Positions 62,890-64,000 of a stretch of 64,000 nt of DNA are shown here, piece after piece; the stretch's first letter is position 1; each line of letters opens with the position of its first letter. Origin of the DNA: an uncultured Hyphomicrobiales bacterium (GTDB lineage Bacteria; Pseudomonadota; Alphaproteobacteria; Rhizobiales; Xanthobacteraceae); assembly GCA_903878085.1 (NCBI GenBank), contig CAIRGJ010000036.1, positions 62,001 to 126,000 of the forward strand, in the 5' to 3' direction. Below the pieces are notes generated by a model. It was not told where the DNA came from, did not search any database, and was given only the letters and a program-made list of their open reading frames with translations. The translations under genes were made by a program, and so were the position numbers.

Positions 62890-63417
62890 ATGAACACCCC
62901 CGATCACGTTTGGCGAATGCGCCTGATAGGCCGATATCCCGGGCTTTTCCGCGGTCATTCCGGCTACCCCACGTGCGGTGATGGCTGGAGCGACATCCTG
63001 ATCCGGATGTGCGTCCGGATCGCTGCGGCGACGAATGGCTGCCGTCCGGACGCGCTCCGGATCGTCGAGATCAAGCAGAAAATGGGCGGCTTGCGGGTCC
63101 AGTGCGAGGCCAACGGCGTTCCGGACGACGCGATGGACAGGGTCGGCGATGCCGTGGAGCTCGCCGAGGCGCGGGCCTCCTCGACCTGCGAGAAGTGCGG
63201 GGCCGAGGGGCGTCTTCACGACGACCGCGGCTTCCTTCAGACGCTGTGCGGCGACCATGCCGCAGGCGATCTCATCGAAGAGCGCCCTCACCATCGCGGC
63301 TTACACATCCGTTGGCGGTCCATCGACGGCAAGGTGCACGTAGTCAACTGCCGGCGCTACGACCGCCACAGCGACACGTTCATCGCCGTGCCGGTGCCCG
63401 ATGACGTCACCTGGTAG
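62890..63417 (+). CDS. CGDGW-type hypothetical protein with zinc-ribbon-like cysteine pair
   Basis: A 175-residue protein divergent from the BREX operon. It contains CGDGWSDIL near residue 30 and EIKQKMGGLRVQCEA near 65, which correspond to the CGDGWFDLI and QVKEKFGTLRFYV blocks of a small-protein family that I recall from phage and accessory regions. A CEKCG pair near residue 100 with a later Cys/His (LCGDHAA) could bind zinc. Function is unknown. The ATG at 62890 was chosen; GTG at 62878 is an in-frame alternative. The C-terminal 50 residues (VHVVNCRRYDRHSDTFIAVP) are not recognised. Confidence 0.75.
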   Translation: MNTPDHVWRMRLIGRYPGLFRGHSGYPTCGDGWSDILIRMCVRIAAATNGCRPDALRIVEIKQKMGGLRVQCEANGVPDDAMDRVGDAVELAEARASSTCEKCGAEGRLHDDRGFLQTLCGDHAAGDLIEERPHHRGLHIRWRSIDGKVHVVNCRRYDRHSDTFIAVPVPDDVTW

Positions 63418-63524
63418 AGCGCCACGAAACCGAAATCAGATCAGAAGACAGGAAAACCGAACTTCAGGAGATAAGCCGCCTAGCTAGACCACTCCACCAA
63501 CGTCCAATCCAAAGAGTCAAAGTC

Positions 63525-64000
63525 ATGTTGCATCCCCGGCGTAAACCGGACGGGAAATCGCGCCCTTTTTCCGCGACCAAAGTCCACGGCATCATCCCAG
63601 TGCGGTCGGCCAGCATGTACGCTTTGCTGGTACAGAACGTGCTCGATCCTGCAGTCAACTCGATCCGTCACCTTCCGTCGGCGCAATTCCAGGGCGCGGC
63701 CATCGCCGTGGATGCCGTGGTCGTCGAACGGGATGGGAAGCGCATCGCGCTGGACGTTCCGGAGGCCCGGCAGCCCCGGAACATGGACGACGACGCGCTC
63801 GTCCTGCTCGCCTTGGCCGGGCTCGACATCGAAGTCGCGCAGGTCTCTCTGGACGAGATCAGGCGGGAGCCGATGCATACGAACTGCGGGATCGTATGGG
63901 CGTATCGCATGCGCGCTGTTCCCTTCGCGCTCCGGATCCAGATCCTTCACATGCTGGCCGAAGATGGACCGCTCCGGCTTTTTGATCTGCTGAGAAGCAT
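63525..64000 (+). CDS. Unidentified protein, C-terminus beyond right edge
   Basis: An open frame from the ATG at 63525 runs off the right edge after 158 codons without a stop. GC-rich third positions support coding. Segments include HGIIPVRSASMYALLVQNVL, then VVVERDGKRIALDVPEAR, DDDALVLLALAGLDIEVAQVSL and HMLAEDGPLRLFDLLRS. The pattern of a basic N-terminus, a strand with conserved acidic positions and a late helix is loosely like TnsA-type or restriction-endonuclease-like folds, but I cannot assign it. An alternative frame on the minus strand (63480-63950) is less convincing. Confidence 0.6.
   Translation, partial: MLHPRRKPDGKSRPFSATKVHGIIPVRSASMYALLVQNVLDPAVNSIRHLPSAQFQGAAIAVDAVVVERDGKRIALDVPEARQPRNMDDDALVLLALAGLDIEVAQVSLDEIRREPMHTNCGIVWAYRMRAVPFALRIQILHMLAEDGPLRLFDLLRS

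Noticed and set aside
63480-63950. 156-codon minus-strand open frame
   Set aside because: The plus-strand frame from 63525 has better codon bias and runs off the edge without stops; the minus frame has no ribosome-binding site.
1-64000. CRISPR arrays, insertion sequences or rRNA/tRNA genes
   Set aside because: No regularly spaced repeats, transposase signatures or structured RNA genes were seen anywhere in the window.

Overview
The window looks like a GC-rich chromosome segment of an alphaproteobacterium of the order Hyphomicrobiales (Bradyrhizobium / Rhodopseudomonas / Pseudolabrys relatives). This rests on the gene content and order: aroQ-accB-accC, aat, a DUF2155 protein and NDUFA12, an RNase E with a long acidic insert, a TadG-like pilus protein, an intracellular PHA depolymerase, and a B12-dependent ribonucleotide reductase. 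The genus is an inference.

Left and middle (1-44249) is mostly core genome. It holds an AsmA/DUF3971 envelope protein (cut by the window edge), a 1-Cys peroxiredoxin and an M23 endopeptidase. Next comes a minus-strand block, amiC-mrcA-prfB, in which prfB needs a programmed +1 frameshift. RNase E and an aldolase-dehydrogenase fusion follow. At 16.4-20.4 kb lies a cluster of small or stress-type genes: PsiF, an HtrA-like protease without a visible signal peptide, an encapsulin-type ferritin without an encapsulin gene, and a divergent pair of units, each with a very small membrane protein and a GGAAC-N16-GGTT promoter of the general-stress (EcfG) type. Then come PhaZ, GST, a haem-binding-type periplasmic protein, an aminotransferase, an M48 protease with a DsbA/ScsC-like protein, YbdK, aroQ-accB-accC, a TadG-like protein with a displaced stop codon, a response regulator, aat, DUF2155, a TctC-like binding protein, a helix-hairpin-helix protein, NDUFA12, HPF and nrdJ.

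Right (44250-64000) is an accessory defence island that begins directly after nrdJ. A complete QatABCD system on the plus strand (KAP ATPase, QatB, QueC-like QatC, TatD-like QatD; coupled by short overlaps) runs tail-to-tail into a complete type I BREX operon on the minus strand (brxA, brxB, brxC, pglX, pglZ, brxL). A ribbon-helix-helix protein precedes brxA, and an AT-rich palindrome lies upstream of it. Between them is a short coding remnant that resembles the N-terminus of a PLD/helicase defence protein. The island continues past the BREX promoter with a CGDGW-type small protein and an unidentified gene cut by the right edge. No tRNA, CRISPR array, transposase or integrase is visible.

The best candidates for new biology are the compact EcfG-type divergon with paired tiny membrane proteins (18.2-19.5 kb), the orphan EncFtn next to an HtrA-like protease, and the Qat/BREX pair with its own small regulator.
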